NCBI RefSeq assembly: GCF_024807945.1
Contig: NZ_JANUFD010000020.1
Span: 62,001 to 126,000, forward strand
Source: Pseudomonas sp. JUb42
Lineage (GTDB): Bacteria; Pseudomonadota; Gammaproteobacteria; Pseudomonadales; Pseudomonadaceae
DNA length: 64,000 bases
Reading direction: 5' to 3'
Part shown: positions 49,543-58,387 of the stretch, in pieces
Numbering within the stretch: the stretch's first letter is position 1
How the letters are laid out: each line of letters opens with the position of its first letter
The notes under the pieces: generated by a model
The model's input: only the letters and a program-made list of their open reading frames with translations
Databases searched by the model: none
What the model was told of the DNA's origin: nothing
Made by a program: the position numbers and the translations under genes

Positions 49543-52122
49543 ATGAATAAAGCTATTTCTGATCTTTCGTCGCACACCCCCATGATGCAGCAATACTGGC
49601 GGCTGAAGAATCAGCATCCTGATCAGTTGATGTTCTATCGCATGGGCGACTTCTACGAAATCTTCTACGAAGACGCGAAGAAAGCCGCCAAATTGCTGGA
49701 TATCACCCTGACCGCGCGTGGTCAGTCCGCCGGGCAGAGCATCCCCATGTGCGGCATTCCCTATCACGCCGCCGAAGGCTACCTGGCCAAGCTGGTCAAG
49801 CTCGGTGAGTCGGTGGTGATCTGCGAGCAGATCGGCGACCCCGCAACCAGCAAAGGCCCGGTTGAACGCCAGGTGGTACGTATCATCACGCCCGGCACTG
49901 TCAGCGATGAAGCCCTGCTCGATGAACGTCGCGACAACCTGATCGCCGCCGTACTGGGTGACGAGCGCCTGTTCGGCCTGGCCGTGCTGGATATTAATAG
50001 CGGACATTTCAGCGTCCAGGAGATCAAGGGCTGGGAGAACCTGCTGGCCGAACTGGAGCGGACCAATCCGGTCGAACTGTTGATCCCGGACGACTGGCCT
50101 CAGGGTTTGCCCGCCGAGAAACGTCGCGGCTCACGGCGTCGTGCGCCCTGGGACTTCGAACGTGACACGGCCCATAAAAGTCTTTGCCAGCAATTCGCTA
50201 CCCAGGACCTGAAAGGCTTCGGCTGCGAAAACCTGACCCTGGCCATCGGTGCTGCCGGTTGCCTGCTGGCCTATGCCAAGGAAACCCAGCGCACCGCCCT
50301 GCCACACTTGCGCAGCCTGCGCCACGAGCGCATGGACGATACCATCATCCTTGATGGCGCCAGCCGCCGTAACCTGGAACTGGACACCAACCTTGCCGGT
50401 GGCCGCGACAACACCCTGCAATCGGTGATGGACCGCTGCCAGACCGCCATGGGCACGCGCCTGCTGACCCGCTGGTTGAACCGTCCCTTGCGCGACCTGA
50501 ACATCCTGCTGGCGCGGCAGAGCTCGATCCGCTGCCTGCTGGAAAGCTACCGCTTCGAAAAGCTGCAACCGCAGCTCAAGGAAATCGGCGATATCGAGCG
50601 GATCCTTGCCCGGATCGGCCTGCGCAATGCTCGGCCCCGGGACCTGGCGCGCCTGCGCGATGCCCTAAGCGCCCTGCCCGAGCTGCAAGTGGGCATGACC
50701 GAGCTGGACGCCCCGCATTTGCAACACCTGGCTACCACCACCAGCACCTATCCGGAATTGGCCGACCTGCTGCAACGCGCGATCATCGACAATCCGCCTG
50801 CGGTGATTCGCGATGGTGGCGTGCTGAAAACCGGCTACGACGCCGAACTCGACGACCTGCAATCGCTGAGCGAAAACGCCGGGCAGTTCCTGATCGACCT
50901 GGAAACCCGGGAAAAGGCCCGCACCGGCCTGGCTAACCTGAAAGTCGGTTATAACCGTATCCACGGTTACTTCATCGAGCTACCGAGCAAGCAGGCTGAA
51001 CAGGCGCCCGCTGATTACATCCGCCGCCAGACCCTCAAGGGCGCGGAGCGCTTCATTACCCCTGAGTTGAAAGAGTTCGAAGACAAGGCGCTGTCCGCCA
51101 AGAGCCGCGCCCTGGCCCGGGAAAAAATGCTTTACGAAGCCTTGCTGGAGGACTTGATCGGCCATCTGGCGCCCTTGCAGGACACCGCGGGCGCTCTCGC
51201 CGAACTGGATGTGCTCGCCAACCTGGCCGAACGCGCGCTGAACCTGGATCTCAATTGTCCGCGTTTCGTCGACGAGCCGTGCATGCGCATCGACCAGGGC
51301 CGGCATCCGGTAGTCGAGCAGGTCCTGACCACGCCTTTCGTGGCCAATGATCTGGCCCTGGACGACAGCACCCGCATGTTGGTGATCACAGGTCCGAACA
51401 TGGGCGGTAAATCCACCTACATGCGCCAGACCGCTCTGATCGTGCTGCTTGCCCATATCGGCAGCTTCGTTCCGGCCGCCAGTTGCGAACTGTCCCTGGT
51501 GGATCGCATCTTCACCCGCATCGGCTCCAGTGACGATCTGGCCGGCGGGCGTTCGACCTTCATGGTGGAGATGAGCGAAACCGCCAATATCCTGCACAAC
51601 GCCACGGACAAAAGCCTGGTGCTGATGGACGAAGTCGGCCGCGGCACCAGTACCTTTGACGGTTTGTCCCTGGCCTGGGCTGCGGCGGAATGTCTCGCCC
51701 AGTTGCGCGCCTATACCTTGTTCGCGACTCACTATTTCGAGCTGACGGTTCTGCCGGAAAGCGAGCCCCTGGTGGCCAACGTCCATCTCAATGCCACCGA
51801 ACACAACGAACGTATCGTCTTCCTGCACCGGGTACTGCCGGGGCCGGCCAGCCAGAGCTACGGCTTGGCCGTGGCCCAACTGGCGGGGGTTCCAGCCCGT
51901 GTCATCGGTCGCGCCAAGGAGCATCTGCAGCGCCTGGAAACCACCAGCCTGCCCCACGAGCAGCCGAAAGCCAAGCCAGGGAAACCGGCAGTTCCGCAAC
52001 AAAGCGACCTGTTCGCCAGCCTGCCGCACCCGGTGCTGGAGGACTTGAGCAAGGTCAAACTCGACGACCTCACGCCGCGTCAGGCACTAGAGTTGTTGTA
52101 CACATTACAAACTCGCCTGTGA
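49543..52122 (+). CDS. mutS: DNA mismatch repair protein MutS
   Basis: Start at ATG 49543 (MNKAISDLSSHTPMMQQYWR), giving 859 residues; the open frame continues 390 bp upstream but that part has no MutS homology. The mismatch-binding Phe-x-Glu motif is in MGDFYEIF, and the ATPase has Walker A GPNMGGKSTYM and LVLMDEVGRGTSTFDG. The C-terminal beta-clamp-like segment QQSDLFASL and the tetramerisation end are present. Confidence 0.98.
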   Translation: MNKAISDLSSHTPMMQQYWRLKNQHPDQLMFYRMGDFYEIFYEDAKKAAKLLDITLTARGQSAGQSIPMCGIPYHAAEGYLAKLVKLGESVVICEQIGDPATSKGPVERQVVRIITPGTVSDEALLDERRDNLIAAVLGDERLFGLAVLDINSGHFSVQEIKGWENLLAELERTNPVELLIPDDWPQGLPAEKRRGSRRRAPWDFERDTAHKSLCQQFATQDLKGFGCENLTLAIGAAGCLLAYAKETQRTALPHLRSLRHERMDDTIILDGASRRNLELDTNLAGGRDNTLQSVMDRCQTAMGTRLLTRWLNRPLRDLNILLARQSSIRCLLESYRFEKLQPQLKEIGDIERILARIGLRNARPRDLARLRDALSALPELQVGMTELDAPHLQHLATTTSTYPELADLLQRAIIDNPPAVIRDGGVLKTGYDAELDDLQSLSENAGQFLIDLETREKARTGLANLKVGYNRIHGYFIELPSKQAEQAPADYIRRQTLKGAERFITPELKEFEDKALSAKSRALAREKMLYEALLEDLIGHLAPLQDTAGALAELDVLANLAERALNLDLNCPRFVDEPCMRIDQGRHPVVEQVLTTPFVANDLALDDSTRMLVITGPNMGGKSTYMRQTALIVLLAHIGSFVPAASCELSLVDRIFTRIGSSDDLAGGRSTFMVEMSETANILHNATDKSLVLMDEVGRGTSTFDGLSLAWAAAECLAQLRAYTLFATHYFELTVLPESEPLVANVHLNATEHNERIVFLHRVLPGPASQSYGLAVAQLAGVPARVIGRAKEHLQRLETTSLPHEQPKAKPGKPAVPQQSDLFASLPHPVLEDLSKVKLDDLTPRQALELLYTLQTRL

Positions 52123-52344
52123 CGCAACCGGTTACAAGCTGTTAGAATCCCGCGCGGTTTGGGAAGCTGACAGCTTTTAGCCTGGCTGAGCAGATGATCC
52201 AAGCCGCGTGATGAGCGGGCGAACCAAGGGCGTGGCGCAATAGCGCTGGCCAAAAGCCTGTTTTTCATACGGTACGGGGACTCCCGAATCTAGCAGCCCC
52301 ACCCGTAGGGGCCTTGCTGCCGCCGCCTGAGGAGAGAATTAGAA

Positions 52345-52668
52345 ATGACCTTCGTCGTCACCGACAACTGCATCAAGTGCAAGTACACCGACTGCGTAGA
52401 AGTCTGTCCGGTGGACTGCTTCTACGAAGGCCCGAACTTCCTGGTGATTCACCCGGACGAGTGCATCGATTGTGCGCTCTGCGAGCCTGAATGCCCTGCC
52501 AACGCGATCTTCTCCGAAGATGAGATACCGGCAGGCATGGAAAACTTCATCGAGCTCAACGCCGAGCTGGCTGATATCTGGCCCAACATCACTGAAAAGA
52601 AAGAAATGCTGCCCGACGCGGCGCAGTGGGATGGCAAGCCAGGCAAGATCGCTGACCTGGAACGCTGA
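52345..52668 (+). CDS. fdxA: Ferredoxin I, 7Fe-8S type
   Basis: A product of 107 residues with two cluster sites. The first, C9-x7-C17-x3-C21, combines with the proline-linked distant cysteine for a [3Fe-4S] cluster; the second is CIDCALCEPECP for a [4Fe-4S] cluster. The C-terminal extension ELADIWPNITEKKEMLPDA is typical of Azotobacter-type FdI. This family is the partner of Fpr, whose gene is at 41103-41882. Confidence 0.96.
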   Translation: MTFVVTDNCIKCKYTDCVEVCPVDCFYEGPNFLVIHPDECIDCALCEPECPANAIFSEDEIPAGMENFIELNAELADIWPNITEKKEMLPDAAQWDGKPGKIADLER

Positions 52669-52685
52669 TTGGCGTCGCCATGAAA

Positions 52686-52712
52686 AAAGGCCCGTAAAAA
52701 CGGGCCTTTTTT
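52686..52712. terminator. Terminator after fdxA
   Basis: The stem AAAGGCCCGT/ACGGGCCTTT with an AAA loop is followed by a T-rich run, 20 bp after the fdxA stop. A second hairpin, CGGGAGATC/GATCTCCCG, follows at 52718-52745. Confidence 0.88.
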
Positions 52713-52749
52713 ATATTCGGGAGATCCTCTGCAAGCGATCTCCCGAAAG

Positions 52750-52881
52750 AGAGAAGGGGCGGAGTGATCCGCCCACATTTTTTCCTTAGTCCCTTTAATC
52801 CTTTTTCATCATCCTGATGAATCGCATCCTGCGACGTCCTTGACTGTCATCCTTGACGGCCTGTGCCTATCCGTTGGCACA
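52750..52881 (-). ncRNA. rsmZ: RsmZ regulatory RNA
   Basis: On the minus strand the sequence from 52881 begins TGTGCCAACGGATAGGCACA and contains about nine GGA motifs, many in hairpin loops (TCAAGGATGA, CGCAGGATGCG, ATCAGGATGAT). This matches the RsmZ RNA that sequesters RsmA/RsmE. It ends in the hairpin GGGCGGA-TCAC-TCCGCCC (52757-52774) and a pyrimidine-rich run. A -10 box TAATAT lies at 52888-52893. Its place between fdxA and rpoS is the known rsmZ locus of Pseudomonas. Confidence 0.92.
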
Positions 52882-53053
52882 GTTCTGATATTAGTGATTT
52901 CTCAGCAGAGAGCAACTATACGGACGGGTAAAAACCATACCGTATGTAACGCACATATAATTTTATAATTCTTTCAAATCAATAAGTTAAAATTAATTTA
53001 CGTATCACGATCGTAATAACCTCAAGACACTCAGCCCAAAAACTTACAACCCT

Positions 53054-53071
53054 CGTAAGTAAAGGCTGACA
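53054..53071 (-). promoter_or_regulatory. GacA upstream activating site of rsmZ
   Basis: The minus strand reads TGTCAGCCTTTACTTACG, fitting the TGTAAG-N6-CTTACA type element bound by GacA. Its centre is about 180 bp upstream of the predicted rsmZ start, the distance known for this gene. The palindrome ACTTAC-N7-GTAAGT at 53042-53060 overlaps it. Confidence 0.7.
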
Positions 53072-53153
53072 TGAATAATCCCGTCCTTCTTAAATGCACT
53101 ATCTTATTAATATCATCATACTTCCCGACAAGTCGTCATAGGCCAGAAAAACA

Positions 53154-53180
53154 AAAACACCCCATGCGGAGTGTTTTTGT
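53154..53180 (-). terminator. Terminator after rpoS
   Basis: On the minus strand ACAAAAACACTCCGCATGGG and GTGTTTTTGT form a hairpin (AAAAACAC/GTGTTTTT) followed by more T. It lies 32 bp after the rpoS stop. Confidence 0.8.
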
Positions 53181-53211
53181 ATGCGTCTAAAACTGTAAAG
53201 AGTAAACGCTT

Positions 53212-54219
53212 TTACTGAAACAGCGACTCACTCGACAAGCCGTTCTTTTCGAGGATCTCCCGCAGGCGCTTGAGACCCTCGACCTGGATCTGCCTGACCC
53301 GCTCACGGGTCAGCCCGATTTCCAGCCCTACATCCTCCAGCGTACTGCTCTCATGCCCGCGCAGGCCAAAGCGGCGTACCACCACCTCACGCTGCTTATC
53401 GGTCAGCTCCGACAGCCACTGGTCGATGCTCTGGGACAGATCATCGTCCTGCAGCAGCTCACAGGGGTCCGTAGGCCGGTCGTCGGTCAAGGTGTCGAGC
53501 AGCGTCTTGTCCGAGTCCGGCCCAAGAGACACATCGACCGAAGACACACGCTCATTGAGACCAAGCATGCGCTTGACCTCGCAGACCGGCTTCTCGAGCA
53601 GGTTGGCGATTTCTTCAGGGGAAGGCTCGTGGTCGAGTTTCTGGGTCAGCTCGCGAGCGGCACGCAGATAGACATTGAGCTCTTTGACCACATGAATCGG
53701 CAGACGAATGGTGCGGGTCTGATTCATGATGGCGCGTTCGATGGTCTGGCGAATCCACCAGGTGGCATAGGTCGAGAAGCGGAACCCACGTTCAGGGTCA
53801 AATTTCTCGACAGCCCGGATCAGGCCCAGATTGCCCTCCTCGATCAGGTCGAGCAATGACAACCCACGATTGACATAGCGCCTGGCAATTTTCACCACCA
53901 GCCGCAGATTGCTTTCAATCATGCGTTTGCGCCCGGCCGGATCACCACTTTGCGACAACCGCGCAAAGTGCACTTCTTCTTCCGGGGAGAGCAAAGGAGA
54001 GAAACCAATTTCATTGAGATACAACTGAGTCGCATCAAGCGCCCGGGTGTAATCAATGTACTTGTGCTGCTTGAGTGCGGTGGAGTTTTTGGCCTTGGAC
54101 CGAGCCGAGGAGGCAGGTTTCTGCTTTTCCTTCGGTGCAGCTTCCAGAGTGATGCCGGCCTCCATCAGGAGAACCTCATCATCTATGTCAAACTCCGGCG
54201 CTTCGTTGATGAGAGCCAT
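53212..54219 (-). CDS. rpoS: Stationary-phase sigma factor RpoS
   Basis: A product of 335 residues. Region 2 shows NLRLVVKIARRYVNRGLSLL and FSTYATWWIRQTIERAI, and region 4 shows VVVRRFGLRGHESSTLEDVG and LTRERVRQIQVEGLKRLREI. It directs transcription in stationary phase and stress. It lies downstream of nlpD, whose coding region usually contains an rpoS promoter. Its messenger and the Gac/Rsm system (rsmZ next door) are functionally linked. Confidence 0.99.
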   Translation of the reverse strand: MALINEAPEFDIDDEVLLMEAGITLEAAPKEKQKPASSARSKAKNSTALKQHKYIDYTRALDATQLYLNEIGFSPLLSPEEEVHFARLSQSGDPAGRKRMIESNLRLVVKIARRYVNRGLSLLDLIEEGNLGLIRAVEKFDPERGFRFSTYATWWIRQTIERAIMNQTRTIRLPIHVVKELNVYLRAARELTQKLDHEPSPEEIANLLEKPVCEVKRMLGLNERVSSVDVSLGPDSDKTLLDTLTDDRPTDPCELLQDDDLSQSIDQWLSELTDKQREVVVRRFGLRGHESSTLEDVGLEIGLTRERVRQIQVEGLKRLREILEKNGLSSESLFQ

Positions 54220-54321
54220 TTTTTAGTCCTTTGGTGAGTTCGACCTCAAGCTCCAGCATCGCCTGATTTCCGTGGCAATGCGTGAGCCTGTCCCTCTACG
54301 CAAGGAACAGGCTGGCAACAA

Positions 54322-55209
54322 TCAACGACGTGGCAAGAATTGCAGCGGATCGACTGGCTTACCCTGGCGGCGAATCTCAAAATGCAGCTTCACCCGGTCA
54401 GTTCCAGTTGAACCCATCTCGGCAATTGTCTGCCCAGCCTTGACCTGTTGCCCCTCCCGTACCAACAGCCTACGGTTATGACCATAGGCACTGACGTAGG
54501 TATCGCTGTGTTTGATGATTACCAATTCGCCGTAGCCCCGCAAGCCACTCCCGGCGTAAACAACCGAACCATCAGACGCAGCTAAAACAGGCTGTCCCAA
54601 ATCCCCGGCGATATCAATTCCTTTATTCAAACTACCGTTTGAAGAGAATTTACCGATCAAAACACCGGCCGACGGCCAGGTCCAGCCACTCGGAGAACGT
54701 CCGCCATCATCGGCCGGAGAGCCGCCGGAAGGCGGTATTACCACCGGTACAACCCCGACTGGCTTGGAGATAACCGTGGTCTTGAGCGAGCCCGAAGGGC
54801 TGGTGGTGGTGCTCGTCGTGGTACCCGAACGCGGCGGTGTGGTCGGCGTGCCGACGACCGCTACAGGCGTTGAGGCGGACGGCTGACTGGAAACACCGTC
54901 GAAGCGAATCGTGCGCCCCGGATGAATGGTATAGGGCTCAGGAATCTGATTGCGTGCAGCCAGGGCCTTGTAGTCCCAGCCGTAACGGAAGGCGATGGAG
55001 AACAGCGTATCGCCCCGCTTGACCACATATTGCCCGGTGGTCACCACAGGGCGCTGAGGCGTCGCCGCGCTGCCATTGCGATCGACCACACGCACGCCGC
55101 TCGACGGACTGCTGGAACAGCCTACCAACAGGATACTGAGGGCAATGCCAATCATCAGCCGCTGAAAACTTATTGAAGACATACGCTGCCGAATGACTGT
55201 GCGACTCAC
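54322..55209 (-). CDS. nlpD: Lipoprotein NlpD, LysM and LytM (M23) domains
   Basis: A product of 295 residues from GTG 55209, preceded by GGGAG. It has a lipoprotein signal with lipobox LLVGC (Cys near 31), a LysM domain (YVVKRGDTLFSIAFRYGWDY), a Ser/Thr/Pro-rich linker and a C-terminal LytM domain (NKGIDIAGDLGQPVLAASDG). The metal ligands of active peptidases are incomplete, as in other NlpD proteins, which activate the amidase AmiC at the septum. Confidence 0.96.
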   Translation of the reverse strand: MSRTVIRQRMSSISFQRLMIGIALSILLVGCSSSPSSGVRVVDRNGSAATPQRPVVTTGQYVVKRGDTLFSIAFRYGWDYKALAARNQIPEPYTIHPGRTIRFDGVSSQPSASTPVAVVGTPTTPPRSGTTTSTTTSPSGSLKTTVISKPVGVVPVVIPPSGGSPADDGGRSPSGWTWPSAGVLIGKFSSNGSLNKGIDIAGDLGQPVLAASDGSVVYAGSGLRGYGELVIIKHSDTYVSAYGHNRRLLVREGQQVKAGQTIAEMGSTGTDRVKLHFEIRRQGKPVDPLQFLPRR

Positions 55210-55399
55210 CCGCCACTCCCTTTACCGGTGACTGAATTTGAAAGGTGCCTATTGTGCCGTATTAACGGCAGGCAGTTATTGCTAAACGATGTCAAAGTTC
55301 GCGCGCCGCACTGAATAAACACCTACCGGGTTCCTGTACCAGAGAAAGACAGGAGATAGACCCGCAGTGCCTGACAGAATTCAGCGGCGATGCAAAAGC

Positions 55400-56077
55400 T
55401 CAGGCCAGGGGGCCATTGAGCAAGGGCACGAAACGGACAGCCCCCAGCACATGCCGGGAAAAACCGTTCTCTTCACGAATGATCAGCATCAGTTGCTGTA
55501 CCTCGCCGGAGCCGACCGGTATGACCAGTCGCCCACCCGGTGCCAGTTGATCGAGCAAGGCCTGTGGCACATCCGTGGCCACTGCCGTGACAATGATGCC
55601 GTTGTAAGGTGCCAGCGCCGGCCAGCCTTCCCAGCCATCGCCCCAGCGAAACACTACGTTACGTAAATTCAGCTCGACCAGACGCTCTTTGGCGCGATCC
55701 TGCAAAACCTTGATCCGCTCCACCGAGAACACTCGCTCGACCAGCTGCGCCAGCACTGCGGTCTGGTAGCCCGAACCGGTGCCGATTTCCAGCACCTTGT
55801 CCAGCGGCCCTGCCGCCAATAGCAGCTCGCTCATGCGCGCCACCATATAGGGCTGGGAAATGGTCTGGTTATGGCCGATCGGCAGCGCCGTGTCTTCGTA
55901 GGCCCGATGCGCCAGGGCCTCATCGACGAACAGATGGCGCGGTGTCTTGCGAATCACCTCCAGTACCTGGGCGTTGGACAGCCCCTCCTCGTACAGGCGC
56001 TGGATCAAACGCTCACGGGTGCGCTGGGAGGTCATGCCAATCCCGCGTCGTAACAGATCATCTTGCTCGCGTGACAT
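55400..56077 (-). CDS. pcm: Protein-L-isoaspartate O-methyltransferase
   Basis: Start at ATG 56077, overlapping the surE stop (ATGA), giving 225 residues. The substrate loop is PIGHNQTISQPYMVARM, and the S-adenosylmethionine motif is VLEIGTGSGYQTAVLA. It repairs isoaspartyl residues in aged proteins. The gene is part of the ispF-truD-surE-pcm-nlpD-rpoS run. Confidence 0.97.
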   Translation of the reverse strand: MSREQDDLLRRGIGMTSQRTRERLIQRLYEEGLSNAQVLEVIRKTPRHLFVDEALAHRAYEDTALPIGHNQTISQPYMVARMSELLLAAGPLDKVLEIGTGSGYQTAVLAQLVERVFSVERIKVLQDRAKERLVELNLRNVVFRWGDGWEGWPALAPYNGIIVTAVATDVPQALLDQLAPGGRLVIPVGSGEVQQLMLIIREENGFSRHVLGAVRFVPLLNGPLA

Positions 56078-56826
56078 CAACCCAGCCCCTCCAGCCAACG
56101 GTTCAGGCTGCTGAAGCCTCCTTGATAGGTACGATCAAGCTGCAAGGGCGTAATCGAGACGAAGCCCTGCATGACTGCGTGAAAGTCCGTGCCTGCCCCG
56201 CCGTCTTCGGCATCTCCGGCGGCGGCGATCCAGTAACCGGCGCGACCGCGGGGGTCGACCACCTTGACGGGGGCCGCCGCACGGGCGCGATGGCCCAGAC
56301 GGGTCAATTGTATGCCGCGAATGTTCTCGAGCGGCAGATTGGGAATATTGACGTTCAATACCGTGCGCGGCGGCAGGTCCAGTTGTTCATGGGCCTCGAC
56401 CAGCAGGCGGGCATAATGCGCCGCCGTCGCCAGATTATCGGGCTGACGCGACAGAAATGAAAAGGCAAAGGACGGTCGCTCCAAGAAGCGTCCTTCCAGC
56501 GCCGCGCCGACGGTGCCGGAATACAGCACGTCGTCACCCAGGTTCGCGCCCAGGTTGATGCCCGAGACCACCATGTCCGGCGTCTGCTCCAACAGGCCAT
56601 TGAGGCCCAGGTGCACGCAGTCGGTGGGCGACCCGTTGACGCTGATATAACCGTTGCTCAGCACATGCGGATGCAATGGCCGATCCAGGGTCAGTGAGCT
56701 GCTGGCGCCGCTTCGGTCCTGATCAGGCGCGACAATCACGCACTCACAGTAATCCGCCAACGCCGAATGCAGCGCAGCAAGACCGGGGGCCATTACCCCA
56801 TCATCATTTGAAATCAGAATACGCAT
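56077..56826 (-). CDS. surE: 5'/3'-nucleotidase SurE
   Basis: A product of 249 residues with the metal-binding start MRILISNDDGVMAPGLAAL (D8, D9) and VVSGINLGANLGDDVLYSGT. It dephosphorylates nucleoside monophosphates and supports stationary-phase survival. It overlaps truD by 13 bp and pcm by 3 bp, so the three are translationally coupled. Confidence 0.97.
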   Translation of the reverse strand: MRILISNDDGVMAPGLAALHSALADYCECVIVAPDQDRSGASSSLTLDRPLHPHVLSNGYISVNGSPTDCVHLGLNGLLEQTPDMVVSGINLGANLGDDVLYSGTVGAALEGRFLERPSFAFSFLSRQPDNLATAAHYARLLVEAHEQLDLPPRTVLNVNIPNLPLENIRGIQLTRLGHRARAAAPVKVVDPRGRAGYWIAAAGDAEDGGAGTDFHAVMQGFVSITPLQLDRTYQGGFSSLNRWLEGLG

Positions 56827-57872
56827 GGGCTGTCCGTCTGCCCAACCGGCACCAGATCGACGAGTTCACGCACCAGTACGGTGGCGAAGCATCCGGCCGG
56901 AAGGACGAATTCCAGTTGCAGAATGTCAGACTCGGGATAATGCCACGTCAACCGGCCAATGGGCAGCCGCAGGATGCGACGTTCGTGTTCCATTCCCGCC
57001 CTGATCAGCCAATCGCAAAGCACTGACTCACGTTGGGCGACGCTGTTTTCCAGCTCGGCGGTGATGCCCTGAGCTGGCGAAGGGCCTTGACCCCACTGCG
57101 GCCCGGTCGGGTGCAAGTCGAGAATGGCCAGGCGCGGGTCGCTGCATTCGGCTTCACCGGCAGGAAAAAAACTGCGGCTGTCGGTAAATGCCAACAGATC
57201 GCCAACCTGGGCGCGCTGCCAGCTGCCGTCGGCAACCCGGGCGGCCAGGACCTGATTGAATATGTAGCTGCGTGCGGTAGAAAGCAGACGCGAACGCACA
57301 TTACGCTGCTCCGGCAGGGCCTGACGAGCCGCGTAATCGCGAGCCTCGCCGAGGTTGCCGCCGTCAAAGCCGAAGCGCTGGGCACCGAAGTAATTGGGGA
57401 TGCCCTGAGCGGCGATGGCCTGCAGGCGCAGATCCAGGGCGGCCTTGTCTGCCGCAAGACCGGTCAGGCGCAGGGTGAAGCCGTTGGCGGCATGGGCGCC
57501 GCGCTGCAACTTGCGCTTGTGCCGACCACTCTTGAGGATCTTCAGGGTGTCGTTTTCCGCGCTGCTCATATCCGGATCGGCCTTGCCGGGCAACTGGATG
57601 CTGAACCATTGCCGGGTCAGGGCCTGACGGTCCTTGAGACCGGCATAGCTGACAGTGCGCAATTGCACACCGGCGGCACGGGCCAGACGGCGGGCCGCCT
57701 CTTCGGTATTCAGGCCGCGCTTCTCGACCCACAGCCAAAGGTGCTCACCGTCGCCGGACAGCGGGATATCCAGTACTTCGTCGACCTGAAAGTCTTCGGC
57801 GGTGGCCTTGAGTACAGCGCTGCCCAGGGATTGGCCGTAGGCGCGCGGGCCTAGCAGTTCGAGTTCAGTCAT
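56814..57872 (-). CDS. truD: tRNA pseudouridine(13) synthase TruD
   Basis: A product of 352 residues. The catalytic Asp lies in SYAGLKDRQALTRQWFSIQL, and other TruD motifs are RGAHAANGFTLRLTGL and GIPNYFGAQRFGFDGGNLGE. It makes pseudouridine at position 13 of tRNA-Glu. It overlaps ispF by 4 bp. Confidence 0.97.
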   Translation of the reverse strand: MTELELLGPRAYGQSLGSAVLKATAEDFQVDEVLDIPLSGDGEHLWLWVEKRGLNTEEAARRLARAAGVQLRTVSYAGLKDRQALTRQWFSIQLPGKADPDMSSAENDTLKILKSGRHKRKLQRGAHAANGFTLRLTGLAADKAALDLRLQAIAAQGIPNYFGAQRFGFDGGNLGEARDYAARQALPEQRNVRSRLLSTARSYIFNQVLAARVADGSWQRAQVGDLLAFTDSRSFFPAGEAECSDPRLAILDLHPTGPQWGQGPSPAQGITAELENSVAQRESVLCDWLIRAGMEHERRILRLPIGRLTWHYPESDILQLEFVLPAGCFATVLVRELVDLVPVGQTDSPCVF

Positions 57873-58342
57873 GGGCGCAGCAACAGAGCAACGGCGTGCA
57901 CGGCAATGCCTTCTTCGCGGCCGGTGAAGCCGAGCTTTTCCGTGGTGGTGGCTTTTACGTTCACTTGATCGAGCTCAACTTGAAGATCCGCGGCAATCAA
58001 GGCGCGCATCGAATCGATATGCGGAGCCATTTTCGGCGCCTGGGCAACGATGGTGGCGTCGACATTGCCGACCTTCCAGCCTTTGGCATGGATCAGGCCC
58101 AACACATGACGCAACAGCACACGGCTGTCGGCACCCTTGAATTGCGGATCGGTATCGGGGAAATGCTTGCCGATATCACCCAGCGCAGCCGCGCCGAGCA
58201 GGGCATCGCTCAAGGCATGCAGAAGCACATCGCCATCAGAATGGGCCAGCAGGCCGAACCTGTGTGCAATGCGCACGCCGCCTAGGGTAATGAAGTCGCC
58301 CTCGGCGAAACGGTGCACATCGTAGCCATGGCCAATACGCAT
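57869..58342 (-). CDS. ispF: 2-C-methyl-D-erythritol 2,4-cyclodiphosphate synthase
   Basis: A product of 157 residues beginning MRIGHGYDVHRFAEGDFITL with zinc ligands D8 and H10, and HSDGDVLLHALSDALLGAAA. It catalyses the cyclisation step of the MEP isoprenoid pathway; ispD for an earlier step is at 61586-62299. Its ATG directly follows the T-run of the fghA terminator at 58343-58372. Confidence 0.97.
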   Translation of the reverse strand: MRIGHGYDVHRFAEGDFITLGGVRIAHRFGLLAHSDGDVLLHALSDALLGAAALGDIGKHFPDTDPQFKGADSRVLLRHVLGLIHAKGWKVGNVDATIVAQAPKMAPHIDSMRALIAADLQVELDQVNVKATTTEKLGFTGREEGIAVHAVALLLRP

Positions 58343-58372
58343 AAAAAAACGCCCTGAAAAAAGTCAGGGCGT
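58343..58372 (-). terminator. Terminator after fghA, abutting ispF
   Basis: On the minus strand the stem ACGCCCTGA/TCAGGGCGT is followed by seven T and then the ispF ATG with no spacer. It lies 15 bp after the fghA stop. Confidence 0.85.
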
Positions 58373-58387
58373 GATTCTACCTACTTA

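Noticed and set aside
48559..52122. Possible prophage or tailocin between cinA and mutS, a common site in fluorescent pseudomonads
   Set aside because: Only one 51-codon gene lies there; no phage-type genes are present at this locus in the window.
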